From contig DATDYQ010000004.1 of assembly GCA_035288965.1 (NCBI GenBank), positions 1-30,348 on the forward strand: a stretch of DNA of 30,348 bases, in the 5' to 3' direction. The stretch comes from DATDYQ01 sp035288965. Lineage in GTDB: Archaea; Nanobdellota; Nanobdellia; SCGC-AAA011-G17; JAGVZF01. The notes under the pieces were generated by a model that worked only from the letters and a program-made list of their open reading frames with translations, ran no database searches and had not been told where the DNA came from. This document shows, one piece after another, positions 15,794 through 25,668 of the stretch (position 1 is its first letter; each line of letters opens with the position of its first letter). The position numbers and the translations under genes were made by a program.

Positions 15794-15812
15794 AGTAAAA
15801 AATTAAAAGATT

Positions 15813-16268
15813 TTATTTTTTAATTGAGAAGTAACCATCACAGTTATCAGTATTTCCTCTAGTTTTTTTAACCATAGAACTATCTACTCCATCACCAACA
15901 ACACCTAATTCTGAACCTAATGGCATGCCATCAAAATCAGGAGTAATATCTAAAAGTTTTACTATTGTCCCAGATCCTCGTATTAATCTATCATGTAATA
16001 CTATTGCCCTTACTTCTACGCATGATGAATGATCTCTTTTATCTGTAGCTATATTTAATAAATAACTTCCTCGATAGGGCATTAAAAAAATACTTCCCGG
16101 TACATATTTCATGCCTATTCTTGATTCTGTTTCTCCACCAGTATAAGCTCCAGTCTCAATAATACGTACAGATGTATTTCCCTTACTAGATTTTCTTACA
16201 AGTAATCTACCTAGTAAATCTTTAGCTACAACTTCTGAATCTCTACCAAAAAACCTATTGTAATTCAT
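15813..16268 (-). CDS. Alkyladenine/3-methyladenine DNA glycosylase (AAG/Mpg family), short form
   Basis: Members of this family flip out and remove alkylated or deaminated purines from DNA. Family landmarks are the N terminus FFGRDSEVVAKDLLGRLLV, the catalytic segment RIIETGAYTGG with the general-base Glu and the intercalation-region Tyr, the strand SIFLMPYRGSYLLNIAT, VEVRAIVL and a C-terminal GYFSIKK. A frame with a GTG at 16313 would add 15 residues. The ATG at 16268 is preferred because a TATA box (16291-16298) sits about 26 nt before it and inside the longer reading. At 151 aa it is shorter than usual (about 180-200) and the His of the canonical active-site loop is not evident, so specificity may differ. 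It is the first gene before the SNF2 cassette. Confidence 0.82.
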   Translation of the reverse strand: MNYNRFFGRDSEVVAKDLLGRLLVRKSSKGNTSVRIIETGAYTGGETESRIGMKYVPGSIFLMPYRGSYLLNIATDKRDHSSCVEVRAIVLHDRLIRGSGTIVKLLDITPDFDGMPLGSELGVVGDGVDSSMVKKTRGNTDNCDGYFSIKK

Positions 16269-16290
16269 AAAATTAATATTAAGAATAGCA

Positions 16291-16298
16291 TTTATAAA
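16291..16298 (-). promoter_or_regulatory. TATA box of the glycosylase/SNF2 cassette
   Basis: TTTATAAA lies 23-30 nt upstream of the ATG at 16268. It fits a leaderless glycosylase mRNA and is the only clear promoter found for the four-gene unit. Confidence 0.6.
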
Positions 16299-16326
16299 GT
16301 TTTCTATTATCACTACTTAAAAGTTA

Positions 16327-19300
16327 TTATTGTGCAACATTAAACACCCTTATACAATTAATAGCTCTTGCTACATGTTCTTTTGTACTATCAGGTAAAC
16401 TATCTCCGCAACTATCTAAATTTCCTCCATCCTTACAATATTTAGCGACGGTTCCGTAAGCATTTTCAGCAGCTATCATTAAAGGTAAACTTCCGAATCT
16501 TTCATATGCTTCTTTAATATTTCTTATTCCAGCATCTAGATTTTTTTCTGTATCAAATCTTTCATCATTTACAAAATCACATCCCTTAAGATTATCAGAT
16601 CTACAAACAGAAACTATCTGCTCATCTTTCGTCCCTTTGTTTAATGTTTCTGTACCATAATTTGGAACATTTAACCCTAAGTTCCTGGCTGTTGATGAAA
16701 TTAATTGCATTAATCCTGCTGACACTCTTCCACCCGGTTCTCTTCCATTAACAGCCAAAGGATCTCCATTTGACTCAAGAGCTATGAATGATTTAATTAT
16801 AGGTGGTGTAATTTCAGGATGAACTGGATTTTTATTTAAGTAATTATTAATTAAATCTGTATATCCATTAATTTTAGCTATACTTTTCTGTTGTCTGCAA
16901 TCAAAATCCTCTAGTACAGTTGTTTTTTTCCCATTTATTGTTCTTACTATTGAAACTTTTCTCGGGTATCCTTCATTTTTCAAATATATTTCAGCTTCTA
17001 TTAATGATTTATCTAATCTATATTGAATTGGCGCAAGTGGACAACTAGATGTAGTCGTTACATCATTAATCTTATTCTTGCTATCCTCTAAATTGCTTTT
17101 AACATTTTGTATCTCAGCTGTTCCATCATATTGATAATTGTCTTGTAAATATTGCAATGTATCAATGTCAAATAAATTTTGTACATCTTCAATTTCACCT
17201 ACACTTTCATCTATCTTCCCTATTACCACATTTAAATCATCAGCTTCAGTACATACAAATCCTGGATCAATTGCATCTATTTTCTGTTTAACACTTATTG
17301 TATCTTCCTTAATTTTTTCAATTTCGCTTGGAATATTATCTAAATTTCTATCTTGTAAATAATCTCTTAATCTTATTAATCCAGCATATATTCTTGCTAT
17401 CCCTATACTAACCTCTTTTATATATGTAATTTGTATTTGATCTTCTTGATTATCTACTTTTATTGGTTTTGCATTCTTCTTTAATTCATTACAAGCATCA
17501 TAAATAGCTTTCTCTCCATTTCTTTTTAATGTTTCTTTATCTATCTTTTTACGTTCAGAAACTTCTGGACCTCTGTAAACTTCCAAATAATCATCTTTTG
17601 GATTTGCTGTTTGCACTAAATATGAAATTCCTTTATTGACACTATATCTTATCTCATCGTCATTTACAAATCTGTCACATATTATCCCAGCTAATTCTTC
17701 ATTTTTGAATAATATTCCTTTTTCAGTATTAACTTTAATTTTACATCTATCTACTAAAACAAATCCAATATCTTCATTTTCCTTCCATGTCCATTGATCT
17801 CTAGGAACAGTTGGACAACCACCAATATTAGTAGTTGGACATCCAAATTCATTATCCGTTCCCTTTACAAATTTAAAATCCATCTTATTATATATTGTAG
17901 CTCCAGCCTGTCCTATTTGCGAAAGTATATTTTCTAAATTGTTATCAAAATTATAAGATACAGCACAATCAAATTCTTGATTTTCATCACTTACTTCACT
18001 GCTTAATCCGATAGAACTTAAGGCATTTTTTTGTTCCAAGAATAATCCAAAGTTTTGATAACTCTCTCCTAACTTGAAATAGATTTGTGCTAATAACTTA
18101 TCTTTTACTGTTTTATCAATTAAATCATTATATTCATTAATCAAAGATTTAAAGTTTGACTCAAGATTCTCTGCACTATCTTTTGTTTTTTCTTCTTTTA
18201 ATTTTAATTCATCCTGTGTTTTAGCTTGTCTTAAATTAAATAAATAAAGAGATCCATCTTCAATATTATCACTCAATCTCTTGTTAAGATCATCAATCTG
18301 TTTCTGTACGCTGATATCATCTTGTGTATCTTCTAGTCCTTTTGGTAATTCTGCTCCCGCTTCTATTCTATTTGCTTCCTGTATCAATGCTTTGTTCAAA
18401 GATTCTCTATCGAGCCAGCATTGTCCTAAGTCTCTTGCATTATTATCTTGTCCGCAACTTCCAACACTTATCCAATTGTCCTTTCCAGTTTGGCCATCTG
18501 GATCGAATTGGCTGCATCTTCTTAGTATTCCTGTTTTTGTTAATCCTTCACTAATAAATTGTATCGGTGCCTTAGCTAAATCAGGATCATCAACTAATGT
18601 AGCTTCATCACTCAAACATTCTCCAGCTGTTTTTATATCTCTCTTGCTAGCCTCATTTTTCACATATTCTTCTTGTAAATAACTCAATGCAAATCCAGTA
18701 CTTACTTTACCAAACCCGCATTGTTCTCCATATCCTGTTATTCTTACACAAACTTCCTTAAATCCTCTTTCTTTAGAAGCTATAAATTCTGTTATGTCAT
18801 CATATTTTCCAGGTTCTAAATATTTTACAGTTCTTGTTATCGGTAATTGTTGTCCTTTTTCATTTCTTAGATAAACAACATATCTTATTCCATTTGGATC
18901 TTCTCCTGCATATACATGATAATAAACACTATAATCACTTAATCTTTGTCCTGTAACATCAGAATGTTGACTTTCTGTAAATAACGCTGTAAATTGAGGA
19001 GGTACACTTGGTTTTAATAATTGATCAACAATATTTCCTTGTCCTGGTAGTTTTTGGAATATTGCAGCTTTGCAAATATCTGTTCCTATTTCTTGGCTGC
19101 TCGCTCCTCTATAAGCGGCAAACACACTTTGGCTATATTCTGAAGTAAAGAATTTCAAAAAATCCTCGCTTCTTTGGATATTTCCAGCAAAATCAGTTAT
19201 ATATTCTTCTCCGCCATTATCATTACCTCCAATTCCTGTTACTCTATTTAATATATCATCGCCGTAATTTTGCCATACTACTGAACTTGTTTCCCATAAA

Positions 19301-22300
19301 GTTTGACAAACTCCTAAATTTCTTATATAACTGCAACTTCCAATGCTCTCTCCTGTTTCTTTCTGTCTTTCCAAACAATCTCTATATCCTTGCAATATTG
19401 AATCCCAGTTCTTTAATCCTGCAACCACTCCAGTTACACATATTGGCACTGGTTCATATGGTAAATCAAAATTATGTGCTCCTAAAATTAAGCTTCCTGC
19501 TATTCCTGTTTGTATCACATTATTAACATGCCATTTTCCATCCAAATCAAATCTTGAACTTGGACACATTACCGGATCGCAAGCCCCAAATAACAATCTA
19601 CAATCATTTGGGGACATAACATCAAAACAACTTGGTCCATCTTTCTCTAATATTGGTGTATCAACAAAATAACCCTTTGCTCCTCCAATTCTACTTCCTT
19701 CTTTATAAGTACCAAGATTTCTGTTTATATCAGAGTCAATTTTTGATAATTCATTACATGGATTGTTCCAATTATCTTTATATGCTTCATCATAAACCTT
19801 ATTTGTTTTATACAATTCAATTTGATTTTTACATTGACTAATCTCAAATCCAGTATCATAACACTGTCCGCCCAGTCCCATTTTATCAGTATGTTTTATC
19901 TTCTTACATATTGTTACATCTTGTATAAGTCCTGCTCCATTTCTGCTTTTTATTTCAAAATAATAATATGGATCAATGCTTAATCTTTCTAATCTTCCTT
20001 CATTTCTACCTATAAATTCTAATGTAACAATTCTTTCATAAGGAACAGATTGTGCTTTTAATGAAGTTGTTGTTAGAACAGTAGATTGAATAGTCTCTCC
20101 ACTTGAACTTTTATAATAATACAATTTACCTGGATCTAATATTGTTTTCTTCTTTTCAGGATCTGAAGTTAACACTCTTTTTGAAGCTCCATCTTTTTGT
20201 TCATACAAATCATAAGATTTAGTACTTGAGCTAGAATCTACAACATATAAATATCCATCGCTGTCTGTTCTTATTGTATTAATATTTATTGTATTTCCTT
20301 CACTTTTTTTAATCTCTTCTAAACTAACAACTTGATTTTGATTTGTTATTCCATATTTCTTTAAGTTTGCTTTTAATTTAGAAGCTTGTGCATTACTTAT
20401 TGCTGTTTGTAAATTGTCGCAATTTGTATCACTAAGTTCAGGATCAAGTGTTCTTATCACACCTTCACATTTGTTTAAATTAATATCATTATTGTACTTA
20501 TCAACAATGTCTTTTACTCCGTTTTCAGCATCTTGGTATATTAATAAATTCTTTTTTGATTCTTCAGCATCTTTTTGTGTACTTGGAACCAATATTCCTT
20601 CCTTCCATTGCATCTTGGCTAATTCTTCTTTTCTTAACACTTCTTTAACAGAATCTTTATCATTCGGGTGGTTTTTTAAGTAATCTTCATAATCTTTATA
20701 TTCGCTTGGAAAATCTTCTGTCTCTACAATTCTATCTGCATTCTTGATTGAATTTTCAGCATTTTTTATATCTTCTTCAATAGCATCAGCATTATCCTCT
20801 ATACACTCCCCAATATTTTTGTAACCTTTTTCCTTTGCAGCTTTTATATTATCATTACAATAATTTTTCTCCCAATTATCGATAACACTTTTTCTAGCTA
20901 TTAATTCAGGAGTTTGTAAAAATAAATTCTTTAAAAACAATCCAGTAAATGTTCCATAACAAGCAAAAGTAAATCCTTTATGCACAGTTTCAGTAGCGTC
21001 TATTACATTGTTTAACTTGTTAATGAGATTATCAGTGCTTGCTATATGGCTGTCAATTTGTTCTTTGCTTAATTTAAAAGTTCTCTTTTCTACTGGAATA
21101 TGTATCTTAAATGTTGTTGTACTTATTAATTTCTTGCTTCCGGGTAATATTGTAACATAAGCTTCTTCATTAGTTTCGGTATTCAATAAAGTTAAAGAAA
21201 TTCCAGCTATTGCTTGTTGTTTATTTAATTCCAATATCTTAGTTTCTTGTTTTCCATCACTTGTCTCTCTTATTATTCTCACTTTATCATTAGAAATAAA
21301 ATCAATATACCATTCTGACTGTCCCATTTTATCACCTATATACAAGCTCTGCTCATTTCCATTAACATTTATTACTGCTCTTGCTTTTTGAGTCTGTTCA
21401 TCTACTCTATCAATAGAAACCTTAAATGAATTTCCTTTTTCAGAAAATTCTTTAGTATTTATATCATAATTTATTCTCTGTTCTAGAAAGTTAATTAATC
21501 TCGTATATCTGTCTATGTTTGTTTTAACTTCATCCAAATAATCATAATCTGTTATTAATTTCTTATAAGCATCAGCTGCTTTATCATTATCAAACAATAC
21601 ACTTTCATAAATCTCAGCAATTCTTTTTTGTGCATTGTAAGCTATAGGCATTCCATTTTTGTCTTCAACATCAGGGAAACTATCGATAACATATTGATAA
21701 GATTCAATAGCTTTCTCATAATATTGTTTATAATCTAATGTTTCTGCAGAAACTTCTTTTTTCTCATAAACAGATTTATCAAAATCGATTTTCTGTAATT
21801 CTGTTAGCAAAGCTTTGCGATTTGTATCATCTCCAACTCTTACAAAAAAATCATAAATTCCCTCATTTATTATTGTATTTTCAACACTCCCACTTGGTCC
21901 AAGAGCTCTAAATGCTAAAGCCCTCCATCTTTGTGGGTAATTTAAATTTTTTATTATATCCAAATAACCTTTTACTATTCCTGCATTTACACTTCCATAA
22001 TCTCTATATCTGTCATCTTCCTTGCTAAATTGAATAATGTGTTGTTGCAAAATATTATTAAAGGCATTTTTTGCATCCAATTCATTTTGTGGAACTTGAA
22101 CAATTGATCCACTAGCTCCAGTTACGCCAATTCTTTCTACACAATTATTACTCTCATCTAAAACACATTTAACAGAGTTCTTACAATTTTCAATACTTAA
22201 ATCAGCGCAATTAAATACATCTTTCTTATTTCTATAAAGCTCTAATGTTTCGCTTCCCAATCCAAAGAATTCTTTTTTCTTTAATATTACGGTTTCTCCT

Positions 22301-23160
22301 TCTGTTGTTCTTGTTATTTTATCAACTTTCCAAGAACTTCCAGGATATACTGCTTGCCCAACAACAGCATCAACCATCTTTAATTTTCCATTAACAACTA
22401 AGTTTAATTTTGCATTTTGCTGAGCATTTCTAATGTTATTAAATCTTAATCTTAATCTATCCCTAAATCTCAAATCTTCTTGATCAAGATATCTTGTTCT
22501 TAATATCATATCATTTGTTTCCTCTCCAGCATTCAAAGAAATCTCTCTAATTTTTCTCAAATCAGAGTCATATATAACAAATGTTCCTTTCCCATTCTCA
22601 ATTTTATCCAATCTTATATAACCTAATCCACTCCAAAAATCATTTCTACTTCTATCACCTAAAAATTGTTCTTCTGTTTGTGGTTTTAGATTCAAATCCT
22701 GCTCAAATATCCCAAATCCACTATTTACCCTATATCTTATTTTTGCTTCTAAGACAAAATCTATATTATCAGGAACTTTATCTTCTTGCGGGAATTTTTT
22801 TAATCTTATAATTAAATAGCCCATGTTGCTTAAACTATAGTCGCTTTTTGGCGGGCTTCTATATTGTGGAGTTCCTTGTATCAAGCTTTTATCTCCGCTT
22901 ATAACTCTAAAGCTTCCGACACTATCGATTTCTGGGATATCAATAAAAGGATTTGTCTTAGTCCCAGATAATAAAGCATAAACAGGATAATTAGTTCTTT
23001 CTAAGGCTTCTGTATTAACAACAGTTGGTTGATAACTATCAACATTTAGCAAAATATCCTCAGCTTCAATTTCATCTGAACCAATTTCTTGAATGATCTC
23101 CTGGCTACTAACAAAAGGTATTAATAATAATACAATTATCACAAATATTGCAAATTTCAT
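16327..23160 (-). CDS. Giant exported protein with C-terminal lytic transglycosylase (SLT) domain
   Basis: This 2277-aa protein opens with a signal peptide (FAIFVIIVLLLIPFVSS, about 3-19) and has no C-terminal anchor. A TPR-like stretch lies at about 478-550 (YYEKAIESYQYVIDSFPD, KAADAYKKLITDYDYL). Cys-rich blocks follow, including one near 1175-1290 (MSPNDCRLLFGACDP, MCPSSRFD). The last ~170 residues match the lysozyme-like SLT fold: catalytic E2129 in SFIALESNGDP, SAGLMQLISSTARNLGL (about 2148-2164), NLDAGIRNI and AAENAYG (the AAYNAG equivalent). SLT enzymes cleave the MurNAc-GlcNAc bond of peptidoglycan. Archaea lack that polymer, so the target may be a bacterial wall or an unrelated glycan. 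The start overlaps the stop of the 648-aa pilin-like gene by 4 bp, so the two are coupled. Much of the middle has no recognisable domain. Confidence 0.88.
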   Translation of the reverse strand: MKFAIFVIIVLLLIPFVSSQEIIQEIGSDEIEAEDILLNVDSYQPTVVNTEALERTNYPVYALLSGTKTNPFIDIPEIDSVGSFRVISGDKSLIQGTPQYRSPPKSDYSLSNMGYLIIRLKKFPQEDKVPDNIDFVLEAKIRYRVNSGFGIFEQDLNLKPQTEEQFLGDRSRNDFWSGLGYIRLDKIENGKGTFVIYDSDLRKIREISLNAGEETNDMILRTRYLDQEDLRFRDRLRLRFNNIRNAQQNAKLNLVVNGKLKMVDAVVGQAVYPGSSWKVDKITRTTEGETVILKKKEFFGLGSETLELYRNKKDVFNCADLSIENCKNSVKCVLDESNNCVERIGVTGASGSIVQVPQNELDAKNAFNNILQQHIIQFSKEDDRYRDYGSVNAGIVKGYLDIIKNLNYPQRWRALAFRALGPSGSVENTIINEGIYDFFVRVGDDTNRKALLTELQKIDFDKSVYEKKEVSAETLDYKQYYEKAIESYQYVIDSFPDVEDKNGMPIAYNAQKRIAEIYESVLFDNDKAADAYKKLITDYDYLDEVKTNIDRYTRLINFLEQRINYDINTKEFSEKGNSFKVSIDRVDEQTQKARAVINVNGNEQSLYIGDKMGQSEWYIDFISNDKVRIIRETSDGKQETKILELNKQQAIAGISLTLLNTETNEEAYVTILPGSKKLISTTTFKIHIPVEKRTFKLSKEQIDSHIASTDNLINKLNNVIDATETVHKGFTFACYGTFTGLFLKNLFLQTPELIARKSVIDNWEKNYCNDNIKAAKEKGYKNIGECIEDNADAIEEDIKNAENSIKNADRIVETEDFPSEYKDYEDYLKNHPNDKDSVKEVLRKEELAKMQWKEGILVPSTQKDAEESKKNLLIYQDAENGVKDIVDKYNNDINLNKCEGVIRTLDPELSDTNCDNLQTAISNAQASKLKANLKKYGITNQNQVVSLEEIKKSEGNTININTIRTDSDGYLYVVDSSSSTKSYDLYEQKDGASKRVLTSDPEKKKTILDPGKLYYYKSSSGETIQSTVLTTTSLKAQSVPYERIVTLEFIGRNEGRLERLSIDPYYYFEIKSRNGAGLIQDVTICKKIKHTDKMGLGGQCYDTGFEISQCKNQIELYKTNKVYDEAYKDNWNNPCNELSKIDSDINRNLGTYKEGSRIGGAKGYFVDTPILEKDGPSCFDVMSPNDCRLLFGACDPVMCPSSRFDLDGKWHVNNVIQTGIAGSLILGAHNFDLPYEPVPICVTGVVAGLKNWDSILQGYRDCLERQKETGESIGSCSYIRNLGVCQTLWETSSVVWQNYGDDILNRVTGIGGNDNGGEEYITDFAGNIQRSEDFLKFFTSEYSQSVFAAYRGASSQEIGTDICKAAIFQKLPGQGNIVDQLLKPSVPPQFTALFTESQHSDVTGQRLSDYSVYYHVYAGEDPNGIRYVVYLRNEKGQQLPITRTVKYLEPGKYDDITEFIASKERGFKEVCVRITGYGEQCGFGKVSTGFALSYLQEEYVKNEASKRDIKTAGECLSDEATLVDDPDLAKAPIQFISEGLTKTGILRRCSQFDPDGQTGKDNWISVGSCGQDNNARDLGQCWLDRESLNKALIQEANRIEAGAELPKGLEDTQDDISVQKQIDDLNKRLSDNIEDGSLYLFNLRQAKTQDELKLKEEKTKDSAENLESNFKSLINEYNDLIDKTVKDKLLAQIYFKLGESYQNFGLFLEQKNALSSIGLSSEVSDENQEFDCAVSYNFDNNLENILSQIGQAGATIYNKMDFKFVKGTDNEFGCPTTNIGGCPTVPRDQWTWKENEDIGFVLVDRCKIKVNTEKGILFKNEELAGIICDRFVNDDEIRYSVNKGISYLVQTANPKDDYLEVYRGPEVSERKKIDKETLKRNGEKAIYDACNELKKNAKPIKVDNQEDQIQITYIKEVSIGIARIYAGLIRLRDYLQDRNLDNIPSEIEKIKEDTISVKQKIDAIDPGFVCTEADDLNVVIGKIDESVGEIEDVQNLFDIDTLQYLQDNYQYDGTAEIQNVKSNLEDSKNKINDVTTTSSCPLAPIQYRLDKSLIEAEIYLKNEGYPRKVSIVRTINGKKTTVLEDFDCRQQKSIAKINGYTDLINNYLNKNPVHPEITPPIIKSFIALESNGDPLAVNGREPGGRVSAGLMQLISSTARNLGLNVPNYGTETLNKGTKDEQIVSVCRSDNLKGCDFVNDERFDTEKNLDAGIRNIKEAYERFGSLPLMIAAENAYGTVAKYCKDGGNLDSCGDSLPDSTKEHVARAINCIRVFNVAQ

Positions 23161-25103
23161 CTCATCTCAGGATATCTAAAATCTGAATTATCCTTATTCC
23201 TCCTTATTAAATCATAAATTTGTTGTAAATCATCTAATGTAGCTGGAACTTTGTTCATTACCAGATAAATAATAATTTCATTAGCATTATTAATTTCATT
23301 TCCAACTGTAAATGGGAATTCTTCTCCTCCAACTATTGCCTGGCTTAACTTAAATCCGGCAATCTCACTCTTAAAGCATTTTTTACTCTTTAAACCAATC
23401 AATCCAAAAATTCCGCCTTTTGGAACATCAGTGCAATATTCAACAGTTTTATTTTGTAATTCTAAATCATTAACATTTCTTAACAAATATGCTTTAATAA
23501 AATAATCTCCTTTAATCAGTTCCAAGTTATTATTTTCCTTGCTTGAACTTGTTGCATAACCATCTTCTTCATTAATAAACTGTGTGGCATAATTTTCATC
23601 ATTTCTTAAATCTCTTATAATTCCATTATCTATAATTTTAATTTTTAAGTTTAATTCATATTTTCTCTTTAGATCTATGGTAATTTCTCCCTCTCCATTT
23701 GTATTTGCTATCACACTATTGTCAGCATATCCTTCACTAGTTCCTATAATTTCTGCATTAATGCAAGGTGGTAATCTAATATCTCTCTCACCACCATAAT
23801 CGCAAATAGCGCCTCCACAACCAAACTTTACATTCCCATCTAACTCATTTCCACTTTCATCATCTAAAATTCTTACCAAGGTTTTATACTGCTTATTTTC
23901 ACATATCCTTATACTTGTATCCTTTAAGCTTTCTAAATCATAATTATTCTTTCTTGCTTGATTTTTCTCTATAACAACTTGGTTAGCATATTGAAAGATA
24001 AATCCTTCATTGTCAAATGCGTTATTATCAGTCAAGCTTGTTAGCATAGGATATTTTATATCATAAATAAATTGATAGTTATTCAAACAGAATATACTTA
24101 ATATTGTTTTAACAGCTATATTGCTTCCGGTTAAAGAATCTTCTTTTAATATATTTTCTCCGCCATTAATCTTTGTTTCTAATGGCCATCTTTCATCATA
24201 TCTGAAATTGACATCAAATGAATTGAAATTGCCATTTACATCCCAGTCATAGAATTGATCAAAATTCTGGTTATTGCTTCCTTTAACTTTTATTCCATCG
24301 AGATTATATTTTAAAACATTCTTTATATTATTATCAACATCTTCTTTAAACCAAACTTTTGGACTACAATCTAAGCTCTGGCCATAATATGGAATCTCAT
24401 CATATATAGTTAAATAATTCAAAGTTTTGTTTTCAAAAAAAGAATTTTTCAACTCTTCATCAACTATATCTCTAGCTGCATCATAAATCATCCCTAATCT
24501 AACATCAATTTTTGCAAAATGCTCATCTAGTTTTCTGCTTACACCTTTATAATTAACCTCAACATCATATTTTACATCAACATCTACATTTTCCGGTCCA
24601 ATTGTAACCTTGCTCTCAACAATTCCATCCTCATTAATTTCATATCCATTATCCTCAAAGTTCGTCAAATTTTCCAAACAATCTTGTAAATTGTCATTGA
24701 TATAATATTGAATTTCTTTTTCAATATCTTCCTTACTTGGAATTGTTATTTTCTCAATTCCATTACTTGTTGTATAATACCAATAAGCAACCTCATCTCC
24801 TCTTAATATTTCCAACGAATTAGAAAATGGATTTATTATGCTTCTAGGCAATTCATCTTTAGGAATATTATAATAACCGCCTTGCTGCCCAACTAATATT
24901 ATTCCTTGTTTTGCAGTTTCATAAACACAACTATTAATATTTTCCTTTACCGGTCTTATTTCTATTGGTAATAAATTTAGATTTTGTTGCTGTCTATTAA
25001 ATGTGCTTGCTAATAATTGGCTTCTAAATGCAAATACCGCAACTATAACTGCTAATATGACAATTCCAATAATAATATAAATTGTAACCTGTCCTTTTTT
25101 CAT
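23157..25103 (-). CDS. Large exported protein with pilin-like KKGQ N terminus
   Basis: The N terminus MKKGQVTIYIIIGIVILAVI has the archaeal class III (type IV pilin-like) pattern: a basic lead, a G|Q cleavage site after residue 4 and a hydrophobic helix at about 6-26. In the family, the prepilin peptidase cuts before Q and the helix packs into a filament or stays in the membrane. The remaining ~620 residues are extracellular, Asn/Asp-rich with several Cys (for example FGCGGAICDYGG) and an internal beta-rich part around 415-530. At 648 aa it is far larger than a normal pilin, so a minor pilin, a tip protein or a membrane-tethered scaffold is possible. It follows the NucS-like gene by 13 bp and overlaps the SLT gene. 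Confidence 0.82.
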   Translation of the reverse strand: MKKGQVTIYIIIGIVILAVIVAVFAFRSQLLASTFNRQQQNLNLLPIEIRPVKENINSCVYETAKQGIILVGQQGGYYNIPKDELPRSIINPFSNSLEILRGDEVAYWYYTTSNGIEKITIPSKEDIEKEIQYYINDNLQDCLENLTNFEDNGYEINEDGIVESKVTIGPENVDVDVKYDVEVNYKGVSRKLDEHFAKIDVRLGMIYDAARDIVDEELKNSFFENKTLNYLTIYDEIPYYGQSLDCSPKVWFKEDVDNNIKNVLKYNLDGIKVKGSNNQNFDQFYDWDVNGNFNSFDVNFRYDERWPLETKINGGENILKEDSLTGSNIAVKTILSIFCLNNYQFIYDIKYPMLTSLTDNNAFDNEGFIFQYANQVVIEKNQARKNNYDLESLKDTSIRICENKQYKTLVRILDDESGNELDGNVKFGCGGAICDYGGERDIRLPPCINAEIIGTSEGYADNSVIANTNGEGEITIDLKRKYELNLKIKIIDNGIIRDLRNDENYATQFINEEDGYATSSSKENNNLELIKGDYFIKAYLLRNVNDLELQNKTVEYCTDVPKGGIFGLIGLKSKKCFKSEIAGFKLSQAIVGGEEFPFTVGNEINNANEIIIYLVMNKVPATLDDLQQIYDLIRRNKDNSDFRYPEMR

Positions 25104-25116
25104 CTCTTACCTCTTT

Positions 25117-25668
25117 TTATATAATACGAACCAGTTTATTTCCTCCATATTCTTTTATCTCTACTAAGTTTTGTTCTTCTAAATCCTTTACAAAATCTGA
25201 AGCAGTTTCATTATGGATATTAAGAAATCTAGCAATCATACTCAAATTAACAAACTCTCTTCTTTTTATAAATGTGATCAACTCTTCTTTTTTTGGCATA
25301 TTAATTTTATTTGAACCTTCCTTTTTGTTTGTAATTCTCTCTTTATATACATTTTTAATTTCAAACTTAAAATATTCGCAGGTTTCCATCACAGATTTAG
25401 TAAATTCTTGTGCAACTAAAATTGCTCTCAATTGATTTTTATTTAATCCATTTTTTATAAGAGCCATATTGTAATTTGCCAACTGGCCAACGACCTTTGT
25501 ATCCGGTTTTCTTTTTATTTCAACAATAACATATTTTCCATTTTTATCTTTACAAAACAGGTCTATAACTCCTGTTCTAACTCTTTTCTGTCTCTCTATT
25601 AACTTCAGACCAGGCTCAATTTTGTTCAGATTTTTTTCTAGTTTATCTTCAATCTCTTTTTCTCTCAT
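25117..25668 (-). CDS. NucS-like (DUF91) nuclease domain with C-terminal winged helix
   Basis: Residues 1-110 match the catalytic domain of NucS/EndoMS, a PD-(D/E)XK nuclease acting on branched or mismatched DNA: GVIDLFCKDKNGKYVIVEIKRK carries D36, E50 and K52, followed by Q62 in GQLANY. Canonical NucS has an extra N-terminal DNA-binding domain that is absent here. Instead a winged-helix region follows at about 125-183 (LITFIKRREFVNLSMIARFL, NETASDFVKDLEEQNLVEI). A mismatch-repair role is therefore uncertain; a structure- or site-specific nuclease is equally possible. It overlaps the upstream zinc-ribbon gene by 20 bp. Confidence 0.85.
   Translation of the reverse strand: MREKEIEDKLEKNLNKIEPGLKLIERQKRVRTGVIDLFCKDKNGKYVIVEIKRKPDTKVVGQLANYNMALIKNGLNKNQLRAILVAQEFTKSVMETCEYFKFEIKNVYKERITNKKEGSNKINMPKKEELITFIKRREFVNLSMIARFLNIHNETASDFVKDLEEQNLVEIKEYGGNKLVRII

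Noticed and set aside
17138..22811. Several plus-strand frames of 69-133 aa opposite the giant SLT gene
   Set aside because: Their Ser/Leu/Phe-rich, low-complexity translations reflect the Asn/Lys/Glu-rich sense protein; none has a start signal.
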